Shown: positions 25,267 through 33,785, counted from the first letter of the stretch. The stretch: 64,000 bases of DNA from JBCBSZ01 sp039185015 (GCA_039185015.1 JBCDAU010000015.1:57612-121611); one strand, 5' to 3'. The notes: generated by a model from the letters alone, not told the origin. Numbers and translations are program-made.

Positions 25267-25330
25267 GAGGAACCTCCCCGATCTGTTGTCCAACTGCTGC
25301 GCGCCCGCTGTGATCGACAGCATCCTCGTG

Positions 25331-25360
25331 TGACTTGAGTGTTACAAGTGTTAAGGAATC
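25331..25360. promoter_or_regulatory. AT-rich intergenic regulatory region with repeats
   Basis: Low-GC patch between the divergent DUF1800 and threonine lyase genes. It holds the inverted repeat ACTTG (25333-25337) and CAAGT (25345-25349), and the direct repeat AGTGTTA at 25338 and 25347, nine bases apart. Likely promoter and operator zone; no clear -35/-10 pair could be fixed for either gene. Confidence 0.4.
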
Positions 25361-25426
25361 ACCACTCGTCACGAACTGCGCACCGACGGGAGCTGTGACC
25401 ACGCTCCGTTGTGGGAGCATCTGCTC

Positions 25427-26641
25427 GTGCACGTTCCCGGCCCCGCCGACGTCGAGTTGGCCGCCGACCGTCTCGCCGACGGCATCGTCACGACGCCTTG
25501 CCTCCGATCGGCCACGTTGTCCCAGCTCACGGGGGCCGAGGTCTGGCTCAAGTTCGAGAACCAACAGTTCACCGGATCGTTCAAGGACCGCGGATCGCTC
25601 CGTCGACTCCTCGAGCTCGACGACGACGAACGCCGCCGCGGGGTCATCGCGCTGTCCGCCGGGAACCACGCACAGGGGGTGGCGCACCACGCCGGCCGCC
25701 TCAACATTCCCGCAACAATTGTCATGCCCCGCACGACGCCCTACGCCAAGGTGCGACGCACCCGACTCCTCGGAGCGGAGGTCGTCCAGGAGGGCCGCGA
25801 CCTCGCCGAGTGCGTCGCCGTCACCGAGCAGCTCATCGAGTCGCGCTCGCTCACGCTCGTCCACCCGTACGACGATCCGTTCGTCATCGCCGGTCAGGGC
25901 ACCTGCGGGCTCGAGATCTTCGACCAGGCCGGTCCCCTCGACGACGTGATCGTGCCGGTCGGCGGCGGCGGCCTCCTGGCCGGCGTGGCGCTCGCCGCCC
26001 AGGCCAGACGGCCCGATGTCGAGATCGTCGGCGTGCAATCCCGCCACTACGATCCGGTCGCGCGCCGACTCGGAACGGCGACCGACGAGCCGCCGGTTCC
26101 CGGACCGACCCTCGCCGACGGCATCGCCGTGAAGTCACCGGGTGCGCACAATCTCGCCATCATCGACGAGCACGTGCGCGAGGTCCTGACCGTCGCCGAG
26201 GCCACCATCGAACGATCCGTGGCGCTCTTCCTCGACATCGAGAAGACCGTCGCCGAAGGGGCGGGCGCCGTCGGGCTCGCCGCGCTCCTCGAGCACCCCG
26301 AGCGCTTCGGGGGTCGGCGGGTCTGCGTGATCGTGTCGGGCGGCAACATCGACGCCCGCGTCCTCGCCTCGGTGCTGCTGCGCGACCTCGTACGAGAGGG
26401 CCGCATCACCCGGCTTCGGGTCGAGGCCGACGACCTGCCGGGCAGCCTCGCCGACGTCACCGGCATCATCTCGGCGACCGGCGCCGACGTCGTCGAGGTG
26501 TCGCACCAACGACTCCTCACCGACCTGCCGGCCCGGCGGGTCGACATCGACGTCGTCATCGAGACCAGGGGCAGCGAGCACACCGCCGACCTGCTCGCAG
26601 CGCTGCGGGCCGCCGGTCACGGCGTCAGCCTCCGCGACTGA
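25427..26641 (+). CDS. Threonine ammonia-lyase with C-terminal ACT-like domain
   Basis: A 404-residue protein. GTG 25427 is preferred because GGGAG lies nine bases before it; an in-frame TTG at 25409 is possible. The PLP lysine is Lys53 in FTGSFKDRG, followed by SAGNHAQGVA, VMPRTTPYAKV, the phosphate-binding GGGGLLAG and EPPVPGPTLADGIAVKSPG. Residues about 325-404 are a single ACT-like regulatory domain (LRVEADDLPGSLADVTGIISATGADVVEV). It deaminates threonine to 2-oxobutanoate; the one-domain tail matches the catabolic/short type (ilvA or tdcB cannot be told apart here). It ends nine bases before repeat copy C. Confidence 0.91.
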   Translation: MHVPGPADVELAADRLADGIVTTPCLRSATLSQLTGAEVWLKFENQQFTGSFKDRGSLRRLLELDDDERRRGVIALSAGNHAQGVAHHAGRLNIPATIVMPRTTPYAKVRRTRLLGAEVVQEGRDLAECVAVTEQLIESRSLTLVHPYDDPFVIAGQGTCGLEIFDQAGPLDDVIVPVGGGGLLAGVALAAQARRPDVEIVGVQSRHYDPVARRLGTATDEPPVPGPTLADGIAVKSPGAHNLAIIDEHVREVLTVAEATIERSVALFLDIEKTVAEGAGAVGLAALLEHPERFGGRRVCVIVSGGNIDARVLASVLLRDLVREGRITRLRVEADDLPGSLADVTGIISATGADVVEVSHQRLLTDLPARRVDIDVVIETRGSEHTADLLAALRAAGHGVSLRD

Positions 26642-26649
26642 GCTCGTTG

Positions 26650-26721
26650 CCCGAGCGGGGACCCCGGAGCCCCGCTCTCCTCCCGGTGTCCTCGACCTGA
26701 CGGCCTGCGGCCCGGGCCGTG
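26650..26721 (+). repeat. Dispersed intergenic GC repeat, copy C
   Basis: Full-length copy in the gap between convergent ilvA-type and aroC genes. Order of blocks: CCCGAGCGGGGACCCCGG, AGCCCCGCTCTCCTCCCGGT, GTCCTCGACCTGACGGCCTG, CGGCCCGGGCCGTG. It is nearly the reverse complement of the 78-base unit at 49844-50020. The GCGGGG and CCCCGC blocks can form a stem and may terminate both genes. Confidence 0.7.
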
Positions 26722-26744
26722 CTCGCTCGCCCTCCGGCCGCCCG

Positions 26745-27857
26745 TCAGCGGGGCAGGTCGTCCTCGGTTCGGGGCAGGACGTCGACCGCCCGCTGGCGCA
26801 ACCAGTGATCGGCGAGCACGAGGCAGGTCATCGCCTCGACCAGCGGAACCGCGCGAGGCAGCACGCACGGGTCGTGGCGACCGGTGGCGGACAGCTCGAC
26901 CTGCTCACCCTCGCGGGTGACGGTCTGCTGCGTCGCGTTGATCGTCGCCGTCGGCTTGAAGGCGATCCGCATCTCGATCGACTCGCCGTTGGTGATGCCC
27001 CCCTGGATGCCGCCGCTGCGGTTGGCGGTGGTCCGAGGTCGGCCGTCGGGTCCGGCGACGAACGGATCGTTGTGCTCGCTCCCCCGCAGGCGCGTGCCGG
27101 CGAAACCGGAGCCGATCTCGATGCCCTTCACGGCGGGCAGCGACACCAGCGCACCGGCCAGCGCGGCATCGATCTTCTCGAAGATCGGCTCGCCCAGCCC
27201 AGGTGGCACCCCGCGGGCGACACAGGTGACGACGCCTCCGAGGCTGTCACCGGCTCGCCGCGCCTCATCGATCGCAGCGACGATCCGCTCGGCCGCCTCG
27301 GGGTCGGGACACCGGGTCGGACCCGCCTCGACCGCCACCTCGTCGACGGCGGCAGCATCGACCTCGGCGTCGATGTCCGCGACGCTCGACACCCAGGCGA
27401 CGACCTCCACGGGAGCGACCGCCCGGAGCAGCTGGCGAGCGACGGCACCGGCGGCCACCCGACCGATCGTCTCGCGCGCCGACGACCGTCCACCACCGGC
27501 CCAGGCCCGAAAGCCGTACTTGGCCTCGTAGGTCCAGTCGGCGTGGCTCGGCCGGTACAGCTCGCGGAGGTGGTCGTAGGCGCCGGGGCGCGCATCGGTG
27601 TTGTCGACGAGGAGCGCGATGGGGCTTCCCGTGGTCCGGCCCTCGAAGAGGCCGGAGACGGCTCGTACCCGATCGGCTTCCCTGCGCTGGGTCGTCAACC
27701 GGCTCTGCCCGGGACGACGACGGTCGAGCTCGTGCTGCACGGCATCGAGGTCGAGTGGAAGGCGGGGCGGGCACCCGTCGATCACCACGCCGACCGAGCC
27801 GCCGTGGGACTCCCCGAAGGTGGTCACCCGGAACAGATGACCGAACGTGCTGGACAC
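26745..27857 (-). CDS. aroC: Chorismate synthase
   Basis: A 370-residue protein. GTG 27857 gives the family N-terminus MSSTFGHLFRVTTFGESHGG; a TTG 24 bases upstream is less likely. Motifs: GVVIDGCPPRLPLD, RRPGQSRLTTQRREADRV, FEGRTTGSPIALLV, EAKYGFRAWAGGGRSSARETIGRVAAGA, and NRSGGIQGGITNGE near the end. It makes chorismate from EPSP using reduced FMN. Unusually it is not beside other aro genes (aroK or aroB) in this window; the neighbours are unrelated. Confidence 0.96.
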   Translation of the reverse strand: MSSTFGHLFRVTTFGESHGGSVGVVIDGCPPRLPLDLDAVQHELDRRRPGQSRLTTQRREADRVRAVSGLFEGRTTGSPIALLVDNTDARPGAYDHLRELYRPSHADWTYEAKYGFRAWAGGGRSSARETIGRVAAGAVARQLLRAVAPVEVVAWVSSVADIDAEVDAAAVDEVAVEAGPTRCPDPEAAERIVAAIDEARRAGDSLGGVVTCVARGVPPGLGEPIFEKIDAALAGALVSLPAVKGIEIGSGFAGTRLRGSEHNDPFVAGPDGRPRTTANRSGGIQGGITNGESIEMRIAFKPTATINATQQTVTREGEQVELSATGRHDPCVLPRAVPLVEAMTCLVLADHWLRQRAVDVLPRTEDDLPR

Positions 27858-27928
27858 GTCTGGCGAGGCTACCGAGCCCAACGGTCGTCTGGGCCCGGGC
27901 GGGGTCCGACCCGTGCCACCATGCGCCG

Positions 27929-28735
27929 ATGCAGGACGCGCTGGCGCTCATCGACGACTGGCCGGTCGAGCGCGCGGCGGCCGCCGTGGTCGACACGCAC
28001 GGCGTCGTGGCCCATCGCGGGCCGATGGACGCGCCGTTCGAGCTCGCTTCGGTGACGAAGCTGCTGAGCGCGCACGCGGTGCTCGTCGCGGTGGAGGAGG
28101 GAACGCTGGCCCTCGACCAGCCCGCGGGGCCAGAGGGGTCCACCATCCGGCACCTCCTCGCCCACGCCTCCGGCCTGTCCCCGGAGGGTCGGGAGCTCGC
28201 CGCCCCGGGCACACGACGGATCTACGCGAACGCCGGCTACGACGTGCTCGGCATCGAGCTCACCCGCCACTCGGGCATGGAGTTCGACGACTACCTGCGC
28301 GAAGCCGTGCTCGGCCCGCTCGGCATGCCCACGACCGAGCTGCGGGGCTCCCCGGCGTTCGCCGGCGTGGGAACCGTGGCCGACCTCGCCCGGTACGCCG
28401 GCGAGCTGCTCACACCCCGCCTCCTCGCCCCCGAGACGGCCGCCGACGCGACCTCCGTCCAGTTCCCGGGACTCACCGGCGTGCTCCCCGGCTACGGCCG
28501 CCAGGACCCCAACGACTGGGGCCTCGGGCCGGAGCTGCGCGCGACCAAGTCACCGCACTGGACCGCTCCCGGCTCGTCACCCCGCACGTTCGGCCACTTC
28601 GGGGCGAGCGGGACGTTCCTGTGGGTCGACCCCGAACCGGGCCTGGCCATGGTCTGCCTGACCGATCGGAACTTCGGGGAGTGGGCGCTGGACCGTTGGC
28701 CGGCGCTCACCACCGCCGTCCTCGCCGCTCGCTAG
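27929..28735 (+). CDS. Class C beta-lactamase-fold serine hydrolase
   Basis: A 268-residue protein from ATG 27929. It has the active-site S-x-x-K in ELASVTKLLSAHAVL, the Y-x-N tyrosine motif in RIYANAGYDVLGI, HLLAHASGLSPEG, and HFGASGTFLWVDPEPGLAMVCLTDR near the end in place of the KTG box. This family includes esterases, D-aminopeptidases and penicillin-binding-type proteins; no signal peptide is seen, so a cytosolic esterase or peptidase is more likely than drug resistance. Its stop overlaps the convergent PAC2 gene by four bases (CTAG). Confidence 0.87.
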   Translation: MQDALALIDDWPVERAAAAVVDTHGVVAHRGPMDAPFELASVTKLLSAHAVLVAVEEGTLALDQPAGPEGSTIRHLLAHASGLSPEGRELAAPGTRRIYANAGYDVLGIELTRHSGMEFDDYLREAVLGPLGMPTTELRGSPAFAGVGTVADLARYAGELLTPRLLAPETAADATSVQFPGLTGVLPGYGRQDPNDWGLGPELRATKSPHWTAPGSSPRTFGHFGASGTFLWVDPEPGLAMVCLTDRNFGEWALDRWPALTTAVLAAR

Positions 28736-29580
28736 TCGTTGCGGTCGCGGAGGAAGCGCTCGAGCTCGGCGGCCAGATCGATCGAGCTGGCCATCTCGTC
28801 GACGGCCCGGTCGTGCTCCTCCTCGAGCCCGGCGACGTAGCCGACCACGTCCGGGTCGGCCTCGACCGCGGCATCGACCCGAGCCGACCACTCGTCGACC
28901 TCGTCGTCGTGGTCGACGAAGCCCGTCACGAGCCCGGTGACGCGCTCGAGGTGCTCCAGCAGGGCCCGGGCGCAACGGGGGTTCGGTGAGCCACCGAGGT
29001 AGTGCGGGACCGACACCCGCAGCGAGATCGCCGGGATCTCACGCCGGTCCAGCGCCTCGTGGAGCACGCCCACGACGCCGGTCGGCCCCTCGTAGGTCGG
29101 GCGGGCGAGCCCCAGCGTCTCCGCCAGCGAGGTCGCGCTCGAGCTGCCGGTGACCTGCGGCGGCCGCGTGTGTGGGACCCCGGACGCCATGGCGCCGAGC
29201 GTCACGACCAGCTCCGCGCCGGTCAGCTCGACGACCTCGACGAGGTGCTCGACGAACTGACGCCACCCGAGGTGCGGCTCGACCCCTGAGACGAGGACGA
29301 GGTCGTGCGGGTCCTCGGCGAGGGGCACAGCCGACGCACGGGTGTCGGGCCACACGATCTCTCGGATCCCGTGGTCGTCGAGGCTGACCTCGGGACGCTG
29401 CTGTTGGAAGTCGAAGTGCTCCTCGGCGTCGATGCGAGCGAGCGGCTGCGCGTCGTACCGGTCGCGGAGCCACTCGACGGCACCCGTCGCGGCTTCACCA
29501 GCGTCGAACCAGCCGTCGAAGGCGAACACGACGACGGGTCGCCGGAGCGCCGGGACGCGCTCCCAGTGCAGGTCGGACAC
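28732..29580 (-). CDS. PAC2-family proteasome-assembly-chaperone-like protein
   Basis: A 282-residue protein from GTG 29580. Motifs of the PAC2 family in actinobacteria: RRPVVVFAFDGWFDAGEAATGAVEWL, VSGVEPHLGWRQF, VVTLGAMASGVPHTRPPQVTGSS, and SLRVSVPHYLGGSPNPRCARALLEHLERVTG. The family relates to eukaryotic proteasome assembly chaperones; its bacterial role is uncertain. Single gene; convergent with the serine hydrolase gene. Confidence 0.9.
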   Translation of the reverse strand: MSDLHWERVPALRRPVVVFAFDGWFDAGEAATGAVEWLRDRYDAQPLARIDAEEHFDFQQQRPEVSLDDHGIREIVWPDTRASAVPLAEDPHDLVLVSGVEPHLGWRQFVEHLVEVVELTGAELVVTLGAMASGVPHTRPPQVTGSSSATSLAETLGLARPTYEGPTGVVGVLHEALDRREIPAISLRVSVPHYLGGSPNPRCARALLEHLERVTGLVTGFVDHDDEVDEWSARVDAAVEADPDVVGYVAGLEEEHDRAVDEMASSIDLAAELERFLRDRND

Positions 29581-29693
29581 GAGACCAGCATGGCCGAATC
29601 GCGCCCGACTGACACCTCTGGCGTCGCCGCCACCGCGTCGTCGTTGTCGAAAACGTGGGCTCAGCGCTCAGACGGTGAGGCCGATAGGACCTC

Positions 29694-29963
29694 GTGAGCG
29701 CAGACACCATCACCATCGAGTCGTCCGAGATCAGCCTGACGCTGCCCCAGGACCTGGAGGCCGTCCCCGTCGAACAGCTCGTGGAGCTGCTCAACGACGC
29801 CTTCGACGCCGAGCTCGAGCGTCGACGGGCAGCGCTCGAGGCCGACGCCGAGCTCGTCGACCCCGACAGCGGGCTCCGCGCCGCCAAGGGCCTCATGATC
29901 GCGAGCGCCGCCGGCGCCGCCGTGTGGACCGGCATCATCGCCACGATCGTCGTCGCCGCCTAG
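29694..29963 (+). CDS. Small protein with C-terminal membrane helix
   Basis: An 89-residue protein from GTG 29694. The acidic N-terminal part (LTLPQDLEAVPVEQLVELLNDAFDAELERR) is helical; residues about 66-88 (LMIASAAGAAVWTGIIATIV) form one membrane helix at the end, a tail-anchored layout. No family recognised. It lies 66 bases upstream of the cyclophilin gene, same strand. Confidence 0.6.
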   Translation: MSADTITIESSEISLTLPQDLEAVPVEQLVELLNDAFDAELERRRAALEADAELVDPDSGLRAAKGLMIASAAGAAVWTGIIATIVVAA

Positions 29964-30029
29964 CTCACCGTCCCAGCGGACCGCGCTCGACGCCGATTCG
30001 CCGCACGCCGTGGGTACGGTCTGTGCCCG

Positions 30030-30851
30030 ATGGCGAACGACAAGCGTGAGCGGCAACGGCAGGCCCGGACGGCCCGCATCGAACAGGAGCGTCAGGACCA
30101 GGACCGCGCTCGACGGAACCGGATGGCGTTCATCATCGGTGGTGCGGTCGTCCTCGTCATCGCCATCGTCGTGCTCGCCGGCCTCCTGTCCTCCGACGAT
30201 GGTGACGACGAGACCCTGATCGTCGAGACCGCCGATGCCACCGACGAGACCACCGAGACCACCGACGAGACCCCGGAGACCACCGCCCCCGTGCCGGTCT
30301 GCCCGCCCGAGCAGGGGGTCGACGAGCCGGTGCTCGTGTTCGACGAGGCACCCCCCAACTGCATCGAGCTCGAGACGACCTACCGGGCCACGATGGTGAC
30401 CAACCAGGGCGACATCGTGCTGGAGCTGGACCCCGCACTCGACCCGGTGAGCGTCAACAACTTCATCGTGCTCGCCCGGTACCGGTACTACGACGGCGTG
30501 ACCTTCCACCGGGTCATCGAGGACTTCGTGATCCAGGGCGGCGACCCGGTCGGCGATCCACCCGGGACCGGCGGACCGGGCTACCAGTTCACCGGTGGCA
30601 CGCCCGCCGACGGCTACGAGATCGGCGACATCGCGATGGCCAACCGGGGCGACCCGACCTCGAACGGCGCCCAGTTCTTCATCATCACCGGGACGAACGG
30701 TGCCTCACTGCCTCCGCTGTACTCGCCCCTCGGCAGCGTCGTGGAGGGCCTCGACATCGCCCTCGAGATCCAGTCGGTCGAGACCGAGGGCGCCGACCAG
30801 CCGGTCGAGGACGTCGTCATCGAGTCGATCATCGTCGAACCCGTCGGCTGA
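30030..30851 (+). CDS. Membrane-anchored cyclophilin-type peptidyl-prolyl isomerase
   Basis: A 273-residue protein. A charged N-terminal cytoplasmic segment (DKRERQRQARTARIEQERQ) precedes one membrane helix at about 33-54, then a Thr/Glu-rich linker. The cyclophilin domain from about 115 has MVTNQGDIVLELDP, VNNFIVLARYRYYDGVTFHRVIEDFVIQGGDP, GDIAMANRGDPTSNGAQFFI and PLGSVVEGLDI. It should fold or chaperone proteins outside the membrane. It is followed by a hairpin and the CheY-like gene. Confidence 0.93.
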   Translation: MANDKRERQRQARTARIEQERQDQDRARRNRMAFIIGGAVVLVIAIVVLAGLLSSDDGDDETLIVETADATDETTETTDETPETTAPVPVCPPEQGVDEPVLVFDEAPPNCIELETTYRATMVTNQGDIVLELDPALDPVSVNNFIVLARYRYYDGVTFHRVIEDFVIQGGDPVGDPPGTGGPGYQFTGGTPADGYEIGDIAMANRGDPTSNGAQFFIITGTNGASLPPLYSPLGSVVEGLDIALEIQSVETEGADQPVEDVVIESIIVEPVG

Positions 30852-30868
30852 CCTCCGCCGCCACTCGT

Positions 30869-30910
30869 GTGCCTCAAGTCCGGACCCCGGGCTCCGATGG
30901 AGTGAGGCAC
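30869..30910 (+). promoter_or_regulatory. Hairpin ahead of the CheY-like gene
   Basis: GTGCCTCA (30869-30876) pairs perfectly with TGAGGCAC (30903-30910), with a GC-rich loop that can form an inner CGGA/TCCG pairing. It ends five bases before the GAGGAGG ribosome site of the response regulator. It could be the cyclophilin terminator or a leader structure for the regulator. Confidence 0.5.
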
Positions 30911-30927
30911 CCCCTGAGGAGGACGAG

Positions 30928-31290
30928 ATGGCACGGATCCTGGTCGTCGACGATGCCGGCTTCATGCGAAACAACCTTCGCCGCGTCCTCGTCGCCGGCG
31001 GCCACGAGATCGCCGGGGAGGCCGAAGACGGCGCCCAGGCCATCCAGCTCTACGAGGAGCTCGTCCCCGACGTCGTGACCATGGACATCACGATGCCGGT
31101 CATGGACGGCCTGCAGTCGCTGCGCAAGATCCGTGAGCTCGACCCGTCGGCGGTGGTGGTGATGTGCTCGGCGTCCAGCCAGCAGGCGACCGTCGTGGAG
31201 GCCATCCACTCGGGGGCGGCGGAGTTCATCGTGAAGCCCTTCCAAGCCCAGCGCGTGATCGAGGCCATCGGCGCCAGCATCGCGGAGTAA
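30928..31290 (+). CDS. Orphan CheY-like response regulator
   Basis: A 120-residue receiver domain with no output domain. It has MARILVVDDAGFMRNNL, the phosphoryl-accepting aspartate in VVTMDITMPVMDG, the switch residues in VVMCSASSQ and the lysine in FIVKPFQ. Ribosome site GAGGAGG (30916-30922) with a five-base spacer fixes the start. No chemotaxis or flagellar genes are in the window, so its kinase and target lie elsewhere. Confidence 0.92.
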   Translation: MARILVVDDAGFMRNNLRRVLVAGGHEIAGEAEDGAQAIQLYEELVPDVVTMDITMPVMDGLQSLRKIRELDPSAVVVMCSASSQQATVVEAIHSGAAEFIVKPFQAQRVIEAIGASIAE

Positions 31291-31309
31291 GGGGTTCAGC
31301 GAACCTGCG

Positions 31310-31346
31310 CGCCACCCGGGGGGCGCGAGGCCGGCCCCGGGTGGCG
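31310..31346. terminator. Strong inverted repeat after the CheY-like gene
   Basis: A perfect 12-bp stem: CGCCACCCGGGG (31310-31321) and CCCCGGGTGGCG (31335-31346), 13-base loop. It sits between the convergent CheY-like gene and the 512-residue protein gene, where a bidirectional terminator is expected. No T run follows, as is usual in such GC-rich genomes. Confidence 0.6.
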
Positions 31347-31354
31347 GCGAATCC

Positions 31355-31404
31355 GCCCGTGGTCCCCGGATGCGGAGAGGGAATCGCATCCAGGAACCAC
31401 GGGC
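31355..31404. terminator. Second, two-step hairpin in the same gap
   Basis: Outer stem GCCCGTGGT (31355-31363) with ACCACGGGC (31396-31404); inner stem GGATGCG (31368-31374) with CGCATCC (31385-31391). It follows the 31310-31346 hairpin directly, giving two stacked structures between convergent genes. Confidence 0.5.
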
Positions 31405-31480
31405 TCTGTCCCGACGGAGCGGTGAGCCCTGACCCTCACCGCACCCCTGCCCGTCGGAGACCGATCTCGTCCGGTGTCGC

Positions 31481-33019
31481 TCATCCGACACCGCTTCGTT
31501 GCTGCCGGTCGATCGGCGCGCCATCGACCGGATCCGTCGCGCCGTCCGCTGCCCGCGGACGACCGATCTCGAGGGTGAGCGGTCCGGCGACCGCCAACTC
31601 GACCTCGACCTGTTCGACGACCGTCTCGCTCGGCAGCCAGGCGATCCACACGCCTTCGACCTCGCCGTCGGAGGTGAGCACCTCGCCGGCCATCGTCACG
31701 GCCACCACCTCGTCGCCCGGTGCCGCCACGACCAACGCCGTGATCTCACCGAGCGGGAAGGCGACCACCTCGGCGCCGGCGAGGATGCAGTGCTCCCCGT
31801 CGGTGGCCCCGAGCTGCAGCGTGAGGCACGTCTCGCCGGTCGCGACCGGGCTGATCGGCCAGGAGAGTCGCCACGGCGTGCCATCGATGATGCTCTCGAC
31901 CGCGCGCTGCGGGACGGTCGGAGCAGACGGGGCCGCGTCGGCAGCGGGGTCCTCGCCGGAGGAGATGACCACGTCGAGGTCGCGGGCGTCGGCCAACACG
32001 GCGTCCCAGCCGTCTTCACCGATCGATTCGATGCTGGAGGCGACGTCGAGGAGCTCGGACTGGCTCAGGCCCTCGGAGCGCACCTCGACGATGGCGTCAC
32101 CGACGCTCCAGTAGACGGCGTACACGTCGCCCGCGGCGGACTCCTCGGTGACCAGGAGGCGCCGGATCCCGCCGACGTTCACCTCGAGCACACCGTCGGC
32201 GTTGACGCGGATGAGCTCGAGCTCGAGGGCGGAGCCCTCACGGACTCGGAGGTCGATCGAACCGTCGGCCCCCGGCACGTCACGGGCCCAGCGGAGCGCG
32301 GTCTGGGCGGCCTGCTCGTCATCGGGCAACTCGCCCTCGCTCACGACGGTGATGTCGGACGGCAGGAGCGAGGTGTCGAATCCCAGCCCGTCGATCCGGC
32401 GGCGCAGCGACGAGGCGAGGGCCTGGAGCTCGGCATCGGAGAAGTTGCGCCCGTAGAGCTCGCGGACGGTCTGGGTCTGGTTGTCGACCCACGTGAGCGT
32501 GGCTCGCTCGCCGTCGATGCGGGTCAGCCAGGCCTGCGAGCCGTTGACGTCGACCTGCGTGGCGTCGGCCGGTGGCACCAGCGCGTTGGGCGGCAGCGAC
32601 GACTGGCGGGCCACGACCCGGCCGTCCCGGCCGACCGGGCGGAAGACCTGGACGTAGTCGTCCTCGCCCTCGCCACCGACGACGGGTTCGACGTCGACCA
32701 CCTCGGTCAGCTCGAAGCCGTTGGGCACCTCGGCGGGCTGCAGTCGCGGGAGCCCGTCCTCGTCTGCGGGCGCCGACGAGATCACCTGCGCCGGATCGGA
32801 GGCGAAGACCGCCACCCCGACCGGCACGGCGATCGCCACCGTCGCGGCGGTCCCGGCGATGGCGAGGCGGCGACGGGTGCGTGCGCGCCGGTCACGTTCG
32901 GCCCGACGCAGCACCGAGCGGTAGGCGTACGGAGACGGTTGGACCCGATCGCTGCGCCCGTGGAGGGACGCGTGGAGGCGACGTTCGAAGTCGTCGAGCT
33001 CCTCGTCTCCTCCCTGCAC
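31481..33019 (-). CDS. Membrane-anchored protein, probable anti-sigma-type partner
   Basis: A 512-residue protein from GTG 33019. About 48 charged residues (LDDFERRLHASLHGRSDRV) face the cytoplasm, then one membrane helix at about 50-72 (LAIAGTAATVAIAVPVGVAV), then a 440-residue external part with no recognised domain. It begins 60 bases after a sigma factor gene on the same strand, and that arrangement is typical of a membrane-bound anti-sigma factor or sigma-controlled surface sensor. I see no zinc-binding HxxxCxxC motif in the N-terminus, so it is not the common ZAS type. Function inferred from context only. Confidence 0.7.
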   Translation of the reverse strand: MQGGDEELDDFERRLHASLHGRSDRVQPSPYAYRSVLRRAERDRRARTRRRLAIAGTAATVAIAVPVGVAVFASDPAQVISSAPADEDGLPRLQPAEVPNGFELTEVVDVEPVVGGEGEDDYVQVFRPVGRDGRVVARQSSLPPNALVPPADATQVDVNGSQAWLTRIDGERATLTWVDNQTQTVRELYGRNFSDAELQALASSLRRRIDGLGFDTSLLPSDITVVSEGELPDDEQAAQTALRWARDVPGADGSIDLRVREGSALELELIRVNADGVLEVNVGGIRRLLVTEESAAGDVYAVYWSVGDAIVEVRSEGLSQSELLDVASSIESIGEDGWDAVLADARDLDVVISSGEDPAADAAPSAPTVPQRAVESIIDGTPWRLSWPISPVATGETCLTLQLGATDGEHCILAGAEVVAFPLGEITALVVAAPGDEVVAVTMAGEVLTSDGEVEGVWIAWLPSETVVEQVEVELAVAGPLTLEIGRPRAADGATDPVDGAPIDRQQRSGVG

Positions 33020-33079
33020 ACCCTCAACGACACCGGGAGGGCGTGATCGGTTCCGAGAAAACTCGGATTCCCTCGGAGG

Positions 33080-33610
33080 TCAGTCGCCGATCGTGCGGCG
33101 CAGCTCCCGGAGACCTCGGCTGAGCAGGCTCTTCACCGTGCCCGGCCGAACCGAGAGGGTGTCGGCGATCTCCCGCTCGGAGAGGCCGCCGTAGTAGCGC
33201 AGGACGATCGCCGCCCGGCGCTTGGGGTGCAGCTGGGCCAGGGCGTCGAACATCTCGTCGGCGCCGAGCTCGACGCTGTCGAGCTCGACCTCGGCCCGGC
33301 GGGCTCGACGCTCACGCTTGCGGCGCCGCAACTCGTTGCGGCAGGCGTTGACCACCGACGTGCGCAGGTAGGCCCCGGGACGATCGACCCGTCGCCACCG
33401 CTGGTGGAGGCGGACGAAGGCGTCCTGGACGAGCTCTTCGGCGACGGCAAGATCGTCGACGAGGAGGACGGCGAGGCGCACCATCGGCTGGTACTCGGCG
33501 AGGAAGACCTCCTCGAACGAGCGCCGACGATCGTCGAACGCCGCATCGTCGACCAGGGCGCGGGAGCTGATCAGCTCTGCGTCGCGCTCGTGGTCGAGCT
33601 GCTCGCCCAC
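33080..33610 (-). CDS. SigE-family ECF-type RNA polymerase sigma factor
   Basis: A 176-residue protein from GTG 33610. Region 2 reads FLAEYQPMVRLAVLLVDDLAVAEELVQDAFVRLHQRW; region 4 reads LHPKRRAAIVLRYYGGLSEREIADTLSVRPGTVKSLLSRGLREL. Small two-domain layout, as in actinobacterial SigE-family ECF factors. It is co-directional with the membrane protein gene that follows by 60 bases, its probable regulator. Upstream lies an 18-bp palindrome at 33688. Confidence 0.93.
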   Translation of the reverse strand: MGEQLDHERDAELISSRALVDDAAFDDRRRSFEEVFLAEYQPMVRLAVLLVDDLAVAEELVQDAFVRLHQRWRRVDRPGAYLRTSVVNACRNELRRRKRERRARRAEVELDSVELGADEMFDALAQLHPKRRAAIVLRYYGGLSEREIADTLSVRPGTVKSLLSRGLRELRRTIGD

Positions 33611-33687
33611 CGGAATCCCTCTGGTCGTCGTCGAGTGCCGAGGGTACCGCGGGTTCCGGCCGCTGCCCAGGGCGGCCTGCGCGCGCT

Positions 33688-33705
33688 CCGGGACCAGGGT
33701 CCCGG
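33688..33705. promoter_or_regulatory. Perfect palindrome between divergent genes
   Basis: CCGGGACC-AG-GGTCCCGG, 8-bp arms with a two-base centre. It lies between the sigma factor gene (minus) and a small membrane protein gene (plus), in the place of an operator for either. Also GC-skewed enough to be a structural repeat. Confidence 0.35.
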
Positions 33706-33785
33706 GCCCGCCGGGACCTGGGCCTCACGCCCGAGGGGGTCCTCCGACGGCACCGTGACACCACGATCTCGAACCGGGAGCACCC

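Noticed and set aside
30928..31290. Chemotaxis cluster around the CheY-like gene
   Set aside because: No cheA, cheW, methyl-accepting or flagellar genes nearby.
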